This document shows positions 41,704-49,487 of a DNA stretch of 64,000 bases, piece by piece. The DNA lies in the NCBI RefSeq assembly GCF_040654195.1, contig NZ_JBFAHM010000017.1:1-64000 (forward strand), read 5' to 3'. The stretch's first letter is position 1. Each line of letters starts with the position of its first letter. A program made the position numbers and the translations under genes. This DNA comes from Hamadaea sp013361475 (lineage in GTDB: Bacteria > Actinomycetota > Actinomycetes > Mycobacteriales > Micromonosporaceae). The notes under the pieces were generated by a model. That model did not search any database and was not told where the DNA came from. It saw only the letters and a program-made list of their open reading frames with translations.

Positions 41704-42003
41704 ATGGCTGACCAGGAACCCGGCCCACCGACCATGGTGGTCGTCAAGCTGCACGGTGCGCTGGATTTGCAGACCAAAGACGCGGCACTGGCGCAGCTGC
41801 TCGACGCCGTCCGGGGCCGGCACCACGTCGAAGTGGACATGAGTGAGGTCACCTTCGTCGACTCGACCGCGATCTCGATGTTGGTGCGCGTACGCGACCT
41901 CGCGGCGGCCGACGGTCTACGGCTGCGGGTGAGCCACCCGGCGCCGCTGGTGCTGCGAGTCCTGCGCGTCACGGGCGTACACGATCTGCTGACCGGCCGG
42001 TGA
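41704..42003 (+). CDS. STAS-domain anti-sigma-factor antagonist
   Basis: A 99-residue SpoIIAA/RsbV-like protein. The phosphorylation loop EVTFVDSTAISMLVRV contains the expected Asp-Ser; N- and C-terminal strands match the STAS fold (VVVKLHGALDL at the start). In partner-switching systems the unphosphorylated form binds an anti-sigma kinase and frees a sigma factor. It is the first gene after the gas-vesicle operon and in the same direction, so it may help control that operon, as RsbV-like proteins do for other stress genes. No kinase gene is nearby. Confidence 0.9.
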   Translation: MADQEPGPPTMVVVKLHGALDLQTKDAALAQLLDAVRGRHHVEVDMSEVTFVDSTAISMLVRVRDLAAADGLRLRVSHPAPLVLRVLRVTGVHDLLTGR

Positions 42004-42036
42004 CATCGGACGAGGGTGTGGAATAGGGTCGCGCCC

Positions 42037-42699
42037 ATGACGGGGATCGAGGAAGTTCCGCGCGGCGTACGCCTCGCGACGCTGACACTGTGGCTGACCG
42101 CTCCGGTCGGACTGCTGCTGGTACTGGTCGGGCTCCTGGAGATGTACTGGTGGGGCACCGACGACGCGGCCCGGCTGGCCGAGGTCTTCCGGCAGGTCCA
42201 CGAGGAGTTCGGGCTGCTGACCCCGGCGCTGATCCGCGACCGGCGGGGAGCCGCCGAGCTGATCGTCCTCGGCGTGGTCTGCCTCGCCGGCGCGGCGCTG
42301 GCGTTGTTCGTCCGCCGGGGCTCGGCCATCGCCCGTACCTCGGCGCTGGTCCTCAACGTGGTGACCCTGCTTTACGGATTGTTCGGCATCGGCGCGGACC
42401 TGAGCGCGCCGCTGCGGTTGGGCGAGTACCTCGACCAGCTGCGTACGCTGGCCTCCGGTGCCCGGATCCCGGAGATCCAGGCGCTCGTATATCCCGCCTG
42501 GTACGCCTGGCTCGAAGACGTAGCACAGGGACTGCAGGTGCTGGCCGCGCTGGCCGTGCTCGTGACGCTCGGCTACGCGATGATCTGGCACCCGCATTTC
42601 TTCCGCAACCGCAAAGCGGATGCCGCCGCCGGCGACCAGTGGGGCGACGCCCTGCGGCGTATCCGCCAGGAACGGGCGCAATCCAAAGCCGACGCGTAG
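42037..42699 (+). CDS. Four-helix membrane protein, unknown function
   Basis: A 220-residue protein with hydrophobic helices at about 18-38, 78-98, 107-125 and 168-190, the rest being short loops and a basic, hydrophilic C-terminus (HFFRNRKADAAAG). No family is recognised. It follows the STAS gene by 33 bp in the same direction and precedes the Ddn-like gene by 9 bp, so it may lie in one transcript with both. Confidence 0.75.
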   Translation: MTGIEEVPRGVRLATLTLWLTAPVGLLLVLVGLLEMYWWGTDDAARLAEVFRQVHEEFGLLTPALIRDRRGAAELIVLGVVCLAGAALALFVRRGSAIARTSALVLNVVTLLYGLFGIGADLSAPLRLGEYLDQLRTLASGARIPEIQALVYPAWYAWLEDVAQGLQVLAALAVLVTLGYAMIWHPHFFRNRKADAAAGDQWGDALRRIRQERAQSKADA

Positions 42700-42708
42700 G
42701 TTGGGCCG

Positions 42709-43143
42709 GTGACCGAAGAGATCGTCGACAGCCCGGTCGGCTGGGTGGCCAAGCACATCAATTCCTATGTAGACAGCGATGGCGGCCGGGGACACGAGTA
42801 CTACGGCGTCAACGCCTTGCTCCTGACGACACGCGGGCGCAAGTCCGGCAAGCTTCGCCGCACCGCGCTGTACTACGCAACGCGTGGCGACGACGTCGTG
42901 CTGATCGCGTCCAACGGCGGATCCGTGGGGCATCCCCTGTGGTATCGCAACCTCACCGCCGACCCGAACGTCACGCTGCAGGTCAAGGACGACGTGTACG
43001 CGGCGGTGGCGCGTACCGCCGAAGGCGCAGAACGGGCCGAACTCTGGGACCTGATGGTCGGCGTCTTCCCGAAGTACGCCGAATACCAGGCGAAGGTCGA
43101 GCGCGAGATCCCCGTCGTCGTCCTGACGCGTACGGCGGGCTGA
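42709..43143 (+). CDS. Ddn-like F420-dependent nitroreductase-family protein
   Basis: A 144-residue split-barrel protein of the deazaflavin-dependent nitroreductase (Ddn) family: ALLLTTRGRKSGKLRRTAL and then GGSVGHPLWYRNLTADPNVT are its fingerprint. In mycobacteria Ddn uses reduced F420 to reduce quinones and nitro compounds at the membrane. The GTG at 42709 is the likely start. With the LLM and Fno-like genes it suggests that the organism makes F420. Confidence 0.92.
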   Translation: MTEEIVDSPVGWVAKHINSYVDSDGGRGHEYYGVNALLLTTRGRKSGKLRRTALYYATRGDDVVLIASNGGSVGHPLWYRNLTADPNVTLQVKDDVYAAVARTAEGAERAELWDLMVGVFPKYAEYQAKVEREIPVVVLTRTAG

Positions 43144-43182
43144 CCGGGGGCCGCCGGGGAATCCGGCGGTCCCCGGCTCATC

Positions 43183-44016
43183 TCACCCCGTAACGGCCTG
43201 CTCGAGCAGCGTACGGTGGCGGATCATCCAATCCGCGGCACGCGCCCGCCAGGCGAGCGACCACAGCGGACCGGGGTCGGCCGACTCCGGCGTGATCCCG
43301 GCCCGGGCCGCCTCCGCGGCGCAATCCCGGATGGCGATCTCGATCATCCGGGTGACGAGGCGGGCGCGGTCGTTCCTCGGCAGCTCGTAGCCGTCGAGGA
43401 AGGCCCGCACCTGCCGCGCCCGGGTGTCCGGGTCGGGCAGCGCGTGCCGGGCGGCCACGTCGTCGTCGTGCAACTGCGCATGCCACCAGGCGGTGGCCGC
43501 GACCTCGTCGAGCCGGTCGACCGGACCGGCCAGGGTCCAGTCGATGAACGCGACCGGCTCGCCGTTCCGGGCGACGACGTGCCACGGCCCGGCGTCGCAA
43601 TGCCCGATCACCGAGTCCGGCCCGGAACGGTGCATCCACCACGGTTGCCACTGCGCATCTGGCGGCGGCTCGAAGGTGGAGCCGGCCGTGTGCAGGTCGT
43701 GCAGCATCCGTCCGACGCGGTGCACGGCGTCCTCCGACGGCCACGCGTGCGGATGGACGATGTCGCCCTCGATCCAGGTCAGCACTTCTTCAGCACCGCC
43801 CGGCCCGGCGGCTGGAGCGCCGTCCGGCTCGGCGAAGCCGTCGCCGAGCACGCGGGGACTGCCGGTGAACCCGGCCTTCTCGAGATGGCGCAGCAGGGCA
43901 TGGATCGTCGGCGTCCACGGGCCGGCGGCCCGGCGGGACGTGTCGCCGAGACGGCGGGTGTGACTGGGTCCGCCTTCGGCCGCGGGCAGCGGCTCGAAGG
44001 ACGATGTGGAATCCAC
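43183..44016 (-). CDS. Aminoglycoside-phosphotransferase-like kinase
   Basis: A 277-residue APH-fold protein. The catalytic loop reads IGHCDAGPWHVV, where the usual HxDxxxxN ends in His instead of Asn, and the metal-binding AFIDWTLAGP follows. The N-lobe is short (WIEGDIVHPHAWP occurs by ~85), so the substrate is unlikely to be a large antibiotic. The GTG at 44016 follows GAGGAG. An 18-codon leader ORF and a hairpin lie in the ~150 nt upstream of it, hinting at translation-based control. Confidence 0.87.
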   Translation of the reverse strand: MDSTSSFEPLPAAEGGPSHTRRLGDTSRRAAGPWTPTIHALLRHLEKAGFTGSPRVLGDGFAEPDGAPAAGPGGAEEVLTWIEGDIVHPHAWPSEDAVHRVGRMLHDLHTAGSTFEPPPDAQWQPWWMHRSGPDSVIGHCDAGPWHVVARNGEPVAFIDWTLAGPVDRLDEVAATAWWHAQLHDDDVAARHALPDPDTRARQVRAFLDGYELPRNDRARLVTRMIEIAIRDCAAEAARAGITPESADPGPLWSLAWRARAADWMIRHRTLLEQAVTG

Positions 44017-44053
44017 GGATTTCTCCTCAAGGTCAGCTTGGCGTGCGAAAACG

Positions 44054-44074
44054 CGGCACCTCGAACGGGTGCCG
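44054..44074 (-). promoter_or_regulatory. Hairpin between leader ORF and the APH-like gene
   Basis: CGGCACC (44054-44060) and GGTGCCG (44068-44074) pair perfectly around a 7-base loop. In the leftward mRNA it lies 35 nt after the leader ORF stop and 37 nt before the gene's GTG start. It could sequester or expose downstream sequence depending on ribosome movement in the leader. Confidence 0.5.
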
Positions 44075-44109
44075 ATCGAAACGCCGCCACGACGCGGGGA
44101 GAAGCGAGG

Positions 44110-44166
44110 TCAGCTCTCCGGCGTCGCGACGGTGGTGGCAACCAGGCTGATGACCATGCATGTCAT
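44110..44166 (-). CDS. 18-residue leader peptide candidate
   Basis: ATG 44166 to TGA 44110 encodes MTCMVISLVATTVATPES. A strong GGGAGG lies six bases before the ATG, far better than most starts here, so ribosomes should load on it. No other function fits so short a frame. It stands 93 nt upstream of the APH-like gene with a stable hairpin between, the arrangement of translational attenuators. The peptide is too short for a domain and matches nothing I know. Confidence 0.5.
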   Translation of the reverse strand: MTCMVISLVATTVATPES

Positions 44167-44235
44167 GGCAGGCCTCCCATCGTCGGACTGACTGGAGCAC
44201 AGGTTAGCGGCCGTCGATCTGCCGCGCGACCGATT

Positions 44236-45021
44236 TCACCGGCGGTGGTAGCGCGGCCCGTCCGGGTTGTTCATCTCGCCGCGGTAGACGCCGTCGCGGA
44301 TCTCGGAGGTGTACTCCGCCAGCTCAGGCATGCCCAGCTCGGCGGCGACGGCGAGTTCCGCCTCGACGTCGTACGGGACCCGCACGAACTGGATCGAGAA
44401 GGGCGCCTCCTCGGCCGAGCCGTAGACGCCTTCGAGGATGACGTAGACCGGGGTGGGGTCGTCCATGGAGTTGCCGACGCTGCCCGTGTTGAACACGGTG
44501 CGCCGCTGCCGGTCCACCTCGTAGTACGGGTCGTGGGTGTCGCCGTATCCGACGACGTCGGGCACCGGCCCGTCACCGGTGGCCGGAGTGTTGGCGAACA
44601 ACTCCAGGAACTCGGCCTCGGTGTGGTCGAAGCGTACGCGCCGGTGCACGCTGGTCGAGGAGGCGTGGAACAACCGCACCCGGCGGCCGCTGAGCAGGAA
44701 GTCGAAGCTGAACGGCAGCTTCCGCAGCCAGTCGCCCTGCCCCTCGGACAGCTGCGCCAGCCACCACCGGAACGCCTCGCTGTCGTACTCCCGGTCGGGG
44801 TCGGGCAGCGCGTCGTCCCAGTTGCCGAGCAGGTTGACCTCGCACACCTCCCGGCAGCGGTCGATCACCTCCCGCCCGCGCGGGCCCTTGCCGACGTAGT
44901 CGCCGAGGTTGAAGATCCGCTCGATGTCCCGGTCCCGGATGTCGGCCAGGACAGCCTCCAGTGCGGTGAGGTTGCCGTGGACGTCAGAGATCAGGGCGAT
45001 TCGGTCGAGGACTCGGCGCAT
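44236..45021 (-). CDS. YfcE-like metallophosphoesterase
   Basis: A 261-residue phosphoesterase. The metal ligands are in IALISDVHGNLTALEAVL, NLGDYVGKGP, LLGNWDDAL and, near the middle, VVGYGDTHDPYY and FNTGSVGNSMDD. The family hydrolyses phosphodiesters such as small nucleotides; here the substrate is unknown. It is downstream of the AHSA1-type gene on the same strand, 21 bp apart. Confidence 0.92.
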   Translation of the reverse strand: MRRVLDRIALISDVHGNLTALEAVLADIRDRDIERIFNLGDYVGKGPRGREVIDRCREVCEVNLLGNWDDALPDPDREYDSEAFRWWLAQLSEGQGDWLRKLPFSFDFLLSGRRVRLFHASSTSVHRRVRFDHTEAEFLELFANTPATGDGPVPDVVGYGDTHDPYYEVDRQRRTVFNTGSVGNSMDDPTPVYVILEGVYGSAEEAPFSIQFVRVPYDVEAELAVAAELGMPELAEYTSEIRDGVYRGEMNNPDGPRYHRR

Positions 45022-45042
45022 GCCTCATCCTGGCATGGCCCG

Positions 45043-45480
45043 TCACTCGCCCGGACGCCCCACCGAGTCCCGCAGCACGGCCAGGACGTCGCCCCACATC
45101 TGCTCCGAATGCCGGACCTCCTCCTCGCTTCCGGCGTTCGTCTGGGTGATCGTCACGGCGGTCTCGTCGCCGACCGGCACGAGGTCGAAGGTCACGACGT
45201 GGTAGTTGTCCGGCTCGTCCGGCAGCCCGGACAGCGGGCTGAAGTGGGTGAACCGGAGGTACTGGCCGGGTTCGGCGTCCAGGATCTCGCCGTGGTCGTG
45301 GAACTCGCGGCCCTGCCAGTCGCCGTCGAACCGGATCGGCGACCCGGGCTCCCAGTCGGTCGTCACGTCGGCCCCGAAGAAGGCCTGGCTGACAGTCGCC
45401 GGATCGGTGAGCGCGTCCCACACGGCGGTGGGATCGGCGGGAATGCTGACACTGCTGGTCGCGATGAGCTTGCTGGTCAC
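45043..45480 (-). CDS. AHSA1/SRPBCC-family protein
   Basis: A 145-residue START-like protein: SVSIPADPTAVWDALTDPATV at the N-terminus, FDGDWQGREFHDHGEIL in the middle, and VTITQTNAGSEEE near the end. Such proteins bind hydrophobic ligands or assist Hsp90-like partners; a specific job is not evident. GGGAGG lies before the GTG at 45480. It diverges from the aconitase gene across 93 bp. Confidence 0.9.
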   Translation of the reverse strand: MTSKLIATSSVSIPADPTAVWDALTDPATVSQAFFGADVTTDWEPGSPIRFDGDWQGREFHDHGEILDAEPGQYLRFTHFSPLSGLPDEPDNYHVVTFDLVPVGDETAVTITQTNAGSEEEVRHSEQMWGDVLAVLRDSVGRPGE

Positions 45481-45573
45481 GGGCGGACCTCCCTTCGCCG
45501 TCAAGCTCAGTTCCCCGCCAGGCGCGCGGCAAACACCGGGCACAACCGTCGATGGCGGGGCAGACTGGTACGC

Positions 45574-47511
45574 ATGCCGAGCGTGGCGCGGAAGCTCATC
45601 GCGGCCCACCTGGTGTCCGGCGAACCCACCCCGGGCACGGAGATCGGGCTGCGCATCGATCAGACCCTCACCCAGGACGCCACCGGCACGATGGTGATGC
45701 TGGAACTGGAGGCTCTCGGGCTCGACCGGGTACGCACCGAGGTGTCCGCCCAATACGTCGACCACAACCTCGTCCAGGCCGACGAACTCAACATGGCCGA
45801 CCATCTGTTCCTGCGCTCGGCCTGCCGCAGGTTCGGCATCTGGTACTCCGGTCCCGGCAACGGCGTCTCCCACCCCACGCACATGCAGCGATTCGGCGTA
45901 CCCGGGAAGACGCTGATCGGCTCGGATTCGCACACCTGCGCGGCCGGGTGCCTCGGCATGCTGGCGATCGGGGTCGGCGGCCTGGAGGTGGCCCTCGCCA
46001 TGGCCGGGCAGCCGCTGTTCGTCCGGATGCCCCAGGTCTGGGGCGTACGCCTCACCGGCGAGCTGGCGCCCTGGGTGAGCGCGAAGGACGTGATCCTGGA
46101 GATGCTGCGCCGGCACGGAGTCGGCGGCGGAGTAAACAAGATCATCGAGTACCACGGACCGGGCCTGGCGACGCTGACCGCGATGGATCGGCACGTCATC
46201 GCCAACATGGGCGCCGAGCTGGGCGCGACCGCGACCGTGTTCCCGGCCGACGACCAGGTCGCGGCGTTCCTGCGCGGCCAGGGCCGGGAAGCGGACTTCG
46301 TCGAACTGCTCGCCGACCCCGACGCCGACTACGACCTCACCGACGAGATCGATCTGTCGACTGTGGAGCCACTCATCGCCGCACCCCAATCGCCGGGCAA
46401 CGTGACCCCGGTACGCGAAGTCGCCGGCGAGCCGGTGCACCAGGTGGTCGTCGGCTCCTCGGCGAACCCGGGCCTGCGGGACGCCGCCGTCGTCGCCGCG
46501 ATCCTCGCCGGGCGGCGTACGCACCCGCAGGTGTCGCTCGACGTCAACCCGGCGAGCCGGCAAACCCTCGCCGAACTCACCACGATGGGCGCCACGCTCG
46601 ACCTCATCCGCGCCGGGGCGCGCCTGCACCAGACCGGCTGCCTCGGCTGCATCGGCATGGGCCAGGCGCCCGCCATCGGGCGCAACAGCCTGCGTACCTT
46701 CCCGCGTAACTTCCCGGGCCGCTCCGGCACCCACGATGACCGGGTCTGGCTGTGCTCGCCGGAGACCGCGGCCGCGGCCGCGCTGACCGGCCGCATCACC
46801 GATCCCCGGGAGCTGCCGTCCCTGCTGGGCATCGACCATCCGCGGCTGCGCCTGCCCGCGCCCATGCCGGGCATCGCGACGATCGAACCGCCCCTGCCGG
46901 CGGCGCAGGCGGCCGACGTCGAGCTGGACAAGGCCCCGAGCATCGGCAGCCTGCCGGACCTCGACCCGCTGCCGGACCGCCTCGAGCTGCCGATCGCCCT
47001 CAAACTCGGCGACGACGTCTCCACCGACGAGATCATGCCCGCCGGAGCGCGAGCCCTGCCGCACCGCAGCAACATCGCGCGCCTCGCGGAGTTCGTCTTC
47101 GACCAGGTCGAGCAGGGGTACGCCGCCCGGGCGCGAACGCTGGGCCCGCATGCCGTGGCCGCCGGGGACAACTACGGGCAGGGCTCCTCGCGAGAGCACG
47201 CCGCCATCGCCCCCCGCTATCTGGGACTGCGCCTGGTCGTCGCCCGCTCCTACGCCCGAATCCATTGGCAGAACCTGGCCAACTTCGGCGTCCTCGCGCT
47301 GGAGTTCGCCGACCGCGCCGACTACGAGCGCCTCCAGGCTGGGGACGTGCTGGTGCTGGACGGCGTCCGGGCCGCCCTCGCCGCCGGAGCCGACCTGACG
47401 GCGTCCACTGCGGACGGTCAGACCCTACGGCTGCGGCATCGCCTGTCGGAGCGCCAAGTCGCGATGGTGCTCGCCGGCGGACAGATTCCGCTGCTGCGCG
47501 AAGCGGGCTGA
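45574..47511 (+). CDS. Aconitate hydratase (Aquifex/mitochondrial-like type)
   Basis: A 645-residue aconitase of the shorter type. The [4Fe-4S] cysteines are suggested by SDSHTCAAGCLG (near 130) and QTGCLGCIGMGQAP (near 355-365). The swivel domain begins near residue 470 with LKLGDDVSTDEIMPAG and contains GDNYGQGSSREHAA. It isomerises citrate and isocitrate in the TCA cycle, though paralogues may act on methylaconitate or homoaconitate. The ATG at 45574 was chosen. It stands alone. Confidence 0.92.
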   Translation: MPSVARKLIAAHLVSGEPTPGTEIGLRIDQTLTQDATGTMVMLELEALGLDRVRTEVSAQYVDHNLVQADELNMADHLFLRSACRRFGIWYSGPGNGVSHPTHMQRFGVPGKTLIGSDSHTCAAGCLGMLAIGVGGLEVALAMAGQPLFVRMPQVWGVRLTGELAPWVSAKDVILEMLRRHGVGGGVNKIIEYHGPGLATLTAMDRHVIANMGAELGATATVFPADDQVAAFLRGQGREADFVELLADPDADYDLTDEIDLSTVEPLIAAPQSPGNVTPVREVAGEPVHQVVVGSSANPGLRDAAVVAAILAGRRTHPQVSLDVNPASRQTLAELTTMGATLDLIRAGARLHQTGCLGCIGMGQAPAIGRNSLRTFPRNFPGRSGTHDDRVWLCSPETAAAAALTGRITDPRELPSLLGIDHPRLRLPAPMPGIATIEPPLPAAQAADVELDKAPSIGSLPDLDPLPDRLELPIALKLGDDVSTDEIMPAGARALPHRSNIARLAEFVFDQVEQGYAARARTLGPHAVAAGDNYGQGSSREHAAIAPRYLGLRLVVARSYARIHWQNLANFGVLALEFADRADYERLQAGDVLVLDGVRAALAAGADLTASTADGQTLRLRHRLSERQVAMVLAGGQIPLLREAG

Positions 47512-47524
47512 GCGCGGCTGCGCG

Positions 47525-48391
47525 CTAGGCGGGCCGGTGGACCACCGCGACCGGGCTGGCCGCGTGATGGGTCAGCGCCCGCGAGGTCGACCCGAGCAGG
47601 ATGCTGCGCAGCCCGCCGAGGCCACGGCAGCCGACGACGGTGAGGACCGCCCCGGCGGACGCCTCGATCATGGCCTGGTCGACCCGTCCGGTGTACAACG
47701 GACGCGTCTCGACCCGCAGCCGCGGATGCAGGCTGTGCAGGTCGGCCGTCGTCGTCGCGAGCAGGCGTTCGGCCTCGGCCCGGCCCTCGGTCATCGCATC
47801 CGTGGCCCGCGGATGCAGCGCCTCGGTGTACGCATGCAGCACGACCAGGTCGGCGCCGCGGAGCGCGGCTTCGCCGGCGGCGTACCGGAGGGCTCGCTCG
47901 GCGTGCTCGGACGCGTCCACGCCGACGAGGACCGGGCCGCGCTCGGGCGCCGGTCCGCGTACGACGATCACCGGACCCAGCCCGTGCACGGTGACCTGGT
48001 CGGCGACCGAGCCGAGCAGCAGATGGGTGAAGCCGCCGCCGCCCCGGGCGCCCACGACGGTCGCGATCGCCTCCCGGGACGCGTCGACGAGGACGGCCGT
48101 CCCGCCGCCGGTCTCCATCCGCGTGTCGACCTGCAGCCCGGCGTACGCCGTCCGCAGCCGCTCGGCCACAGTGCCGAGCATGTCCTCGGCCTGCCCGCGA
48201 GCGCGGGCGTCGAAGTGCTCCATCTCCCCGAGCGTGCCGATCGGAGAGAAGCCATACAGCGGCAGGTGGTATCCGTAGACGCAGCACAGCGACGCGCCGT
48301 GCCGAACGGCGTACGCGGCCGCCCAGCGGGCGGCATCCATAGCCGTGGGTGATCCGTCCACGCCGACCACCACCGGGGGTTTGGCATCCAC
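47525..48391 (-). CDS. Tandem universal stress protein
   Basis: A 288-residue protein with two UspA domains. The first has VVVGVDGSPTAMDAARWAA and the ATP-loop VGARGGGGFTHLLLGSV; the second has VLVGVDASEHAERALRYAA and VVGCRGLGGLRSILLGS. Both G-2x-G-9x-G(S/T)-type loops look competent to bind ATP. The GTG at 48391 is preferred. Such proteins are common in dormant or hypoxic actinobacteria. It converges with the aconitase gene (13 bp). Confidence 0.92.
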   Translation of the reverse strand: MDAKPPVVVGVDGSPTAMDAARWAAAYAVRHGASLCCVYGYHLPLYGFSPIGTLGEMEHFDARARGQAEDMLGTVAERLRTAYAGLQVDTRMETGGGTAVLVDASREAIATVVGARGGGGFTHLLLGSVADQVTVHGLGPVIVVRGPAPERGPVLVGVDASEHAERALRYAAGEAALRGADLVVLHAYTEALHPRATDAMTEGRAEAERLLATTTADLHSLHPRLRVETRPLYTGRVDQAMIEASAGAVLTVVGCRGLGGLRSILLGSTSRALTHHAASPVAVVHRPA

Positions 48392-48503
48392 GCGATCACC
48401 TTCTCCCGCGCGCGCATACCCGACCCCGGGAGGGCACAAACGCGTCTTGCGCAGGCGGTCCGGCGGGGCGGACGATAAGGGAACAAGCCCCCATGGAGGC
48501 GCG

Positions 48504-48752
48504 ATGCTCAGCCCGCGCGAGGAGATTCAGCTGGCGGAGATCGAGCGGCAGCTCGTCGCCGATGATCCAGCTCTGTCCGCGCGCCTTGGCGGGATGCGCC
48601 GGCGGCACACCTGGCTTCGCGCGCTCACCCATGTGGTTGCCGCGCTCCTGACGATCTTCGTCGGGCTGTTCGTCGGCATCGAATGGGCGATCGCGATCCT
48701 GGCCCTGACGGCCTTGATCGCCGTGATGATGATCCACAGCCGCCGTTCCTGA
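48504..48752 (+). CDS. DUF3040 membrane protein
   Basis: An 82-residue protein with the DUF3040 pattern: MLSPREEIQLAEIERQLVAD at the N-terminus followed by two transmembrane helices (about 40-60 and 62-78) and a basic end. The family is confined largely to actinobacteria and its function is unknown. The ATG at 48504 follows GGAGGCGCG. It is divergent from the universal stress protein gene. Confidence 0.88.
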   Translation: MLSPREEIQLAEIERQLVADDPALSARLGGMRRRHTWLRALTHVVAALLTIFVGLFVGIEWAIAILALTALIAVMMIHSRRS

Positions 48753-48782
48753 ACCCGCTGCCGGCGAATCTATGCTCGCCCC

Positions 48783-49142
48783 GTGAGTTCCTACACCCCG
48801 GCGGAGGCGGTCGAGCTGACCGGCTTCAGCATCCACACTCTCCGGTATTACGAACGCATCGGGCTGCTCGGCGACGTCAGCCGGACGTCGGGCGGGCGCC
48901 GGGTGTTCTCCGACGACGACCTCGGCTGGCTGGACGTACTGCGTTGCCTGCGCGACACCGGCATGCCGATCAGTCAGCTGCGGCGCTACTGCGATCTGGC
49001 GCGCGCGGGGGAGGCCACGCTCGCCGAACGGCTCTCCTTGCTGGAAGAGCACTCACGCGAGGTGGAGGAGCGAATGGAGCTGCTGCGACGGCAGTACGAG
49101 CATCTCCAGGAGAAGATCGCCTGGTACCGGACCCAGGGCTGA
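48783..49142 (+). CDS. MerR-family transcriptional regulator
   Basis: A 119-residue regulator: helix-turn-helix TPAEAVELTGFSIHTLRYYE, the wing after GLLGDVSRTSGGRRVF, and a coiled coil (about 75-119). There is no effector domain, as in the small BltR/TipAS-like or aldehyde/redox-sensing MerR proteins. It starts at GTG 48783, 30 bp after the DUF3040 gene. The target is not apparent, and a long gap with a large hairpin follows. Confidence 0.9.
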   Translation: MSSYTPAEAVELTGFSIHTLRYYERIGLLGDVSRTSGGRRVFSDDDLGWLDVLRCLRDTGMPISQLRRYCDLARAGEATLAERLSLLEEHSREVEERMELLRRQYEHLQEKIAWYRTQG

Positions 49143-49487
49143 TCAGCCTCGGCTGACACCGCGGTCGGCAACCGTGACGCGATGATGATGATCTTGCTGG
49201 CCGCCCGGCCGAGTCCCTCCGCCCGTGAGCCGCTTTAAGGTCCATGATCGAGCGGGGCGTTCACCCCCCTGGCACGCCCGGCTCACCGCGGGTCGTGGTT
49301 CTCCCGCCGTCTGGGCAGCCGCCCCACCGCACCCACCCCCCAGGTGGGGCGGCCGCCCAGACGCACCCAGACGCAATCACGTGCGTGGTCAGCCGATCAA
49401 GCCTTCTCCGGCACCGGGCGCATCCGCAGTTTCGAGCGCGTCGGCGACGAGGGCAACGCGGGAGCCGAGCCGGCGCGTTGTAACGGC
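49143..49487. other. 345-bp gene-free region with a large hairpin
   Basis: No convincing reading frame occurs between the MerR stop and the beta-propeller start. The stretch holds the long hairpin at 49308-49363, a short direct repeat CCCAGACGCA (twice, 49356-49365 and 49366-49375), and otherwise unremarkable GC-rich sequence. The promoter of the downstream gene should lie in the final ~100 bp. Confidence 0.7.
49308..49363. repeat. 56-bp near-perfect hairpin (21-bp arms)
   Basis: Arms 49308-49328 and 49343-49363 pair at 20 of 21 positions around a 14-base loop made almost only of C and A. The outer arm starts CGTCTGGGC and the inner ends CCGCCCCACC. No T-tract follows. It may be a terminator for the MerR transcript, a dispersed palindromic element or a regulatory structure. 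Confidence 0.85.

Noticed and set aside
43216..45573. A ~786-codon open stretch on the plus strand continuous with the aconitase frame
   Set aside because: It is antisense to the phosphotransferase, phosphoesterase and SRPBCC genes, whose motifs and codon use are convincing. The aconitase homology starts at 45574. Long antisense frames are expected at this GC content.
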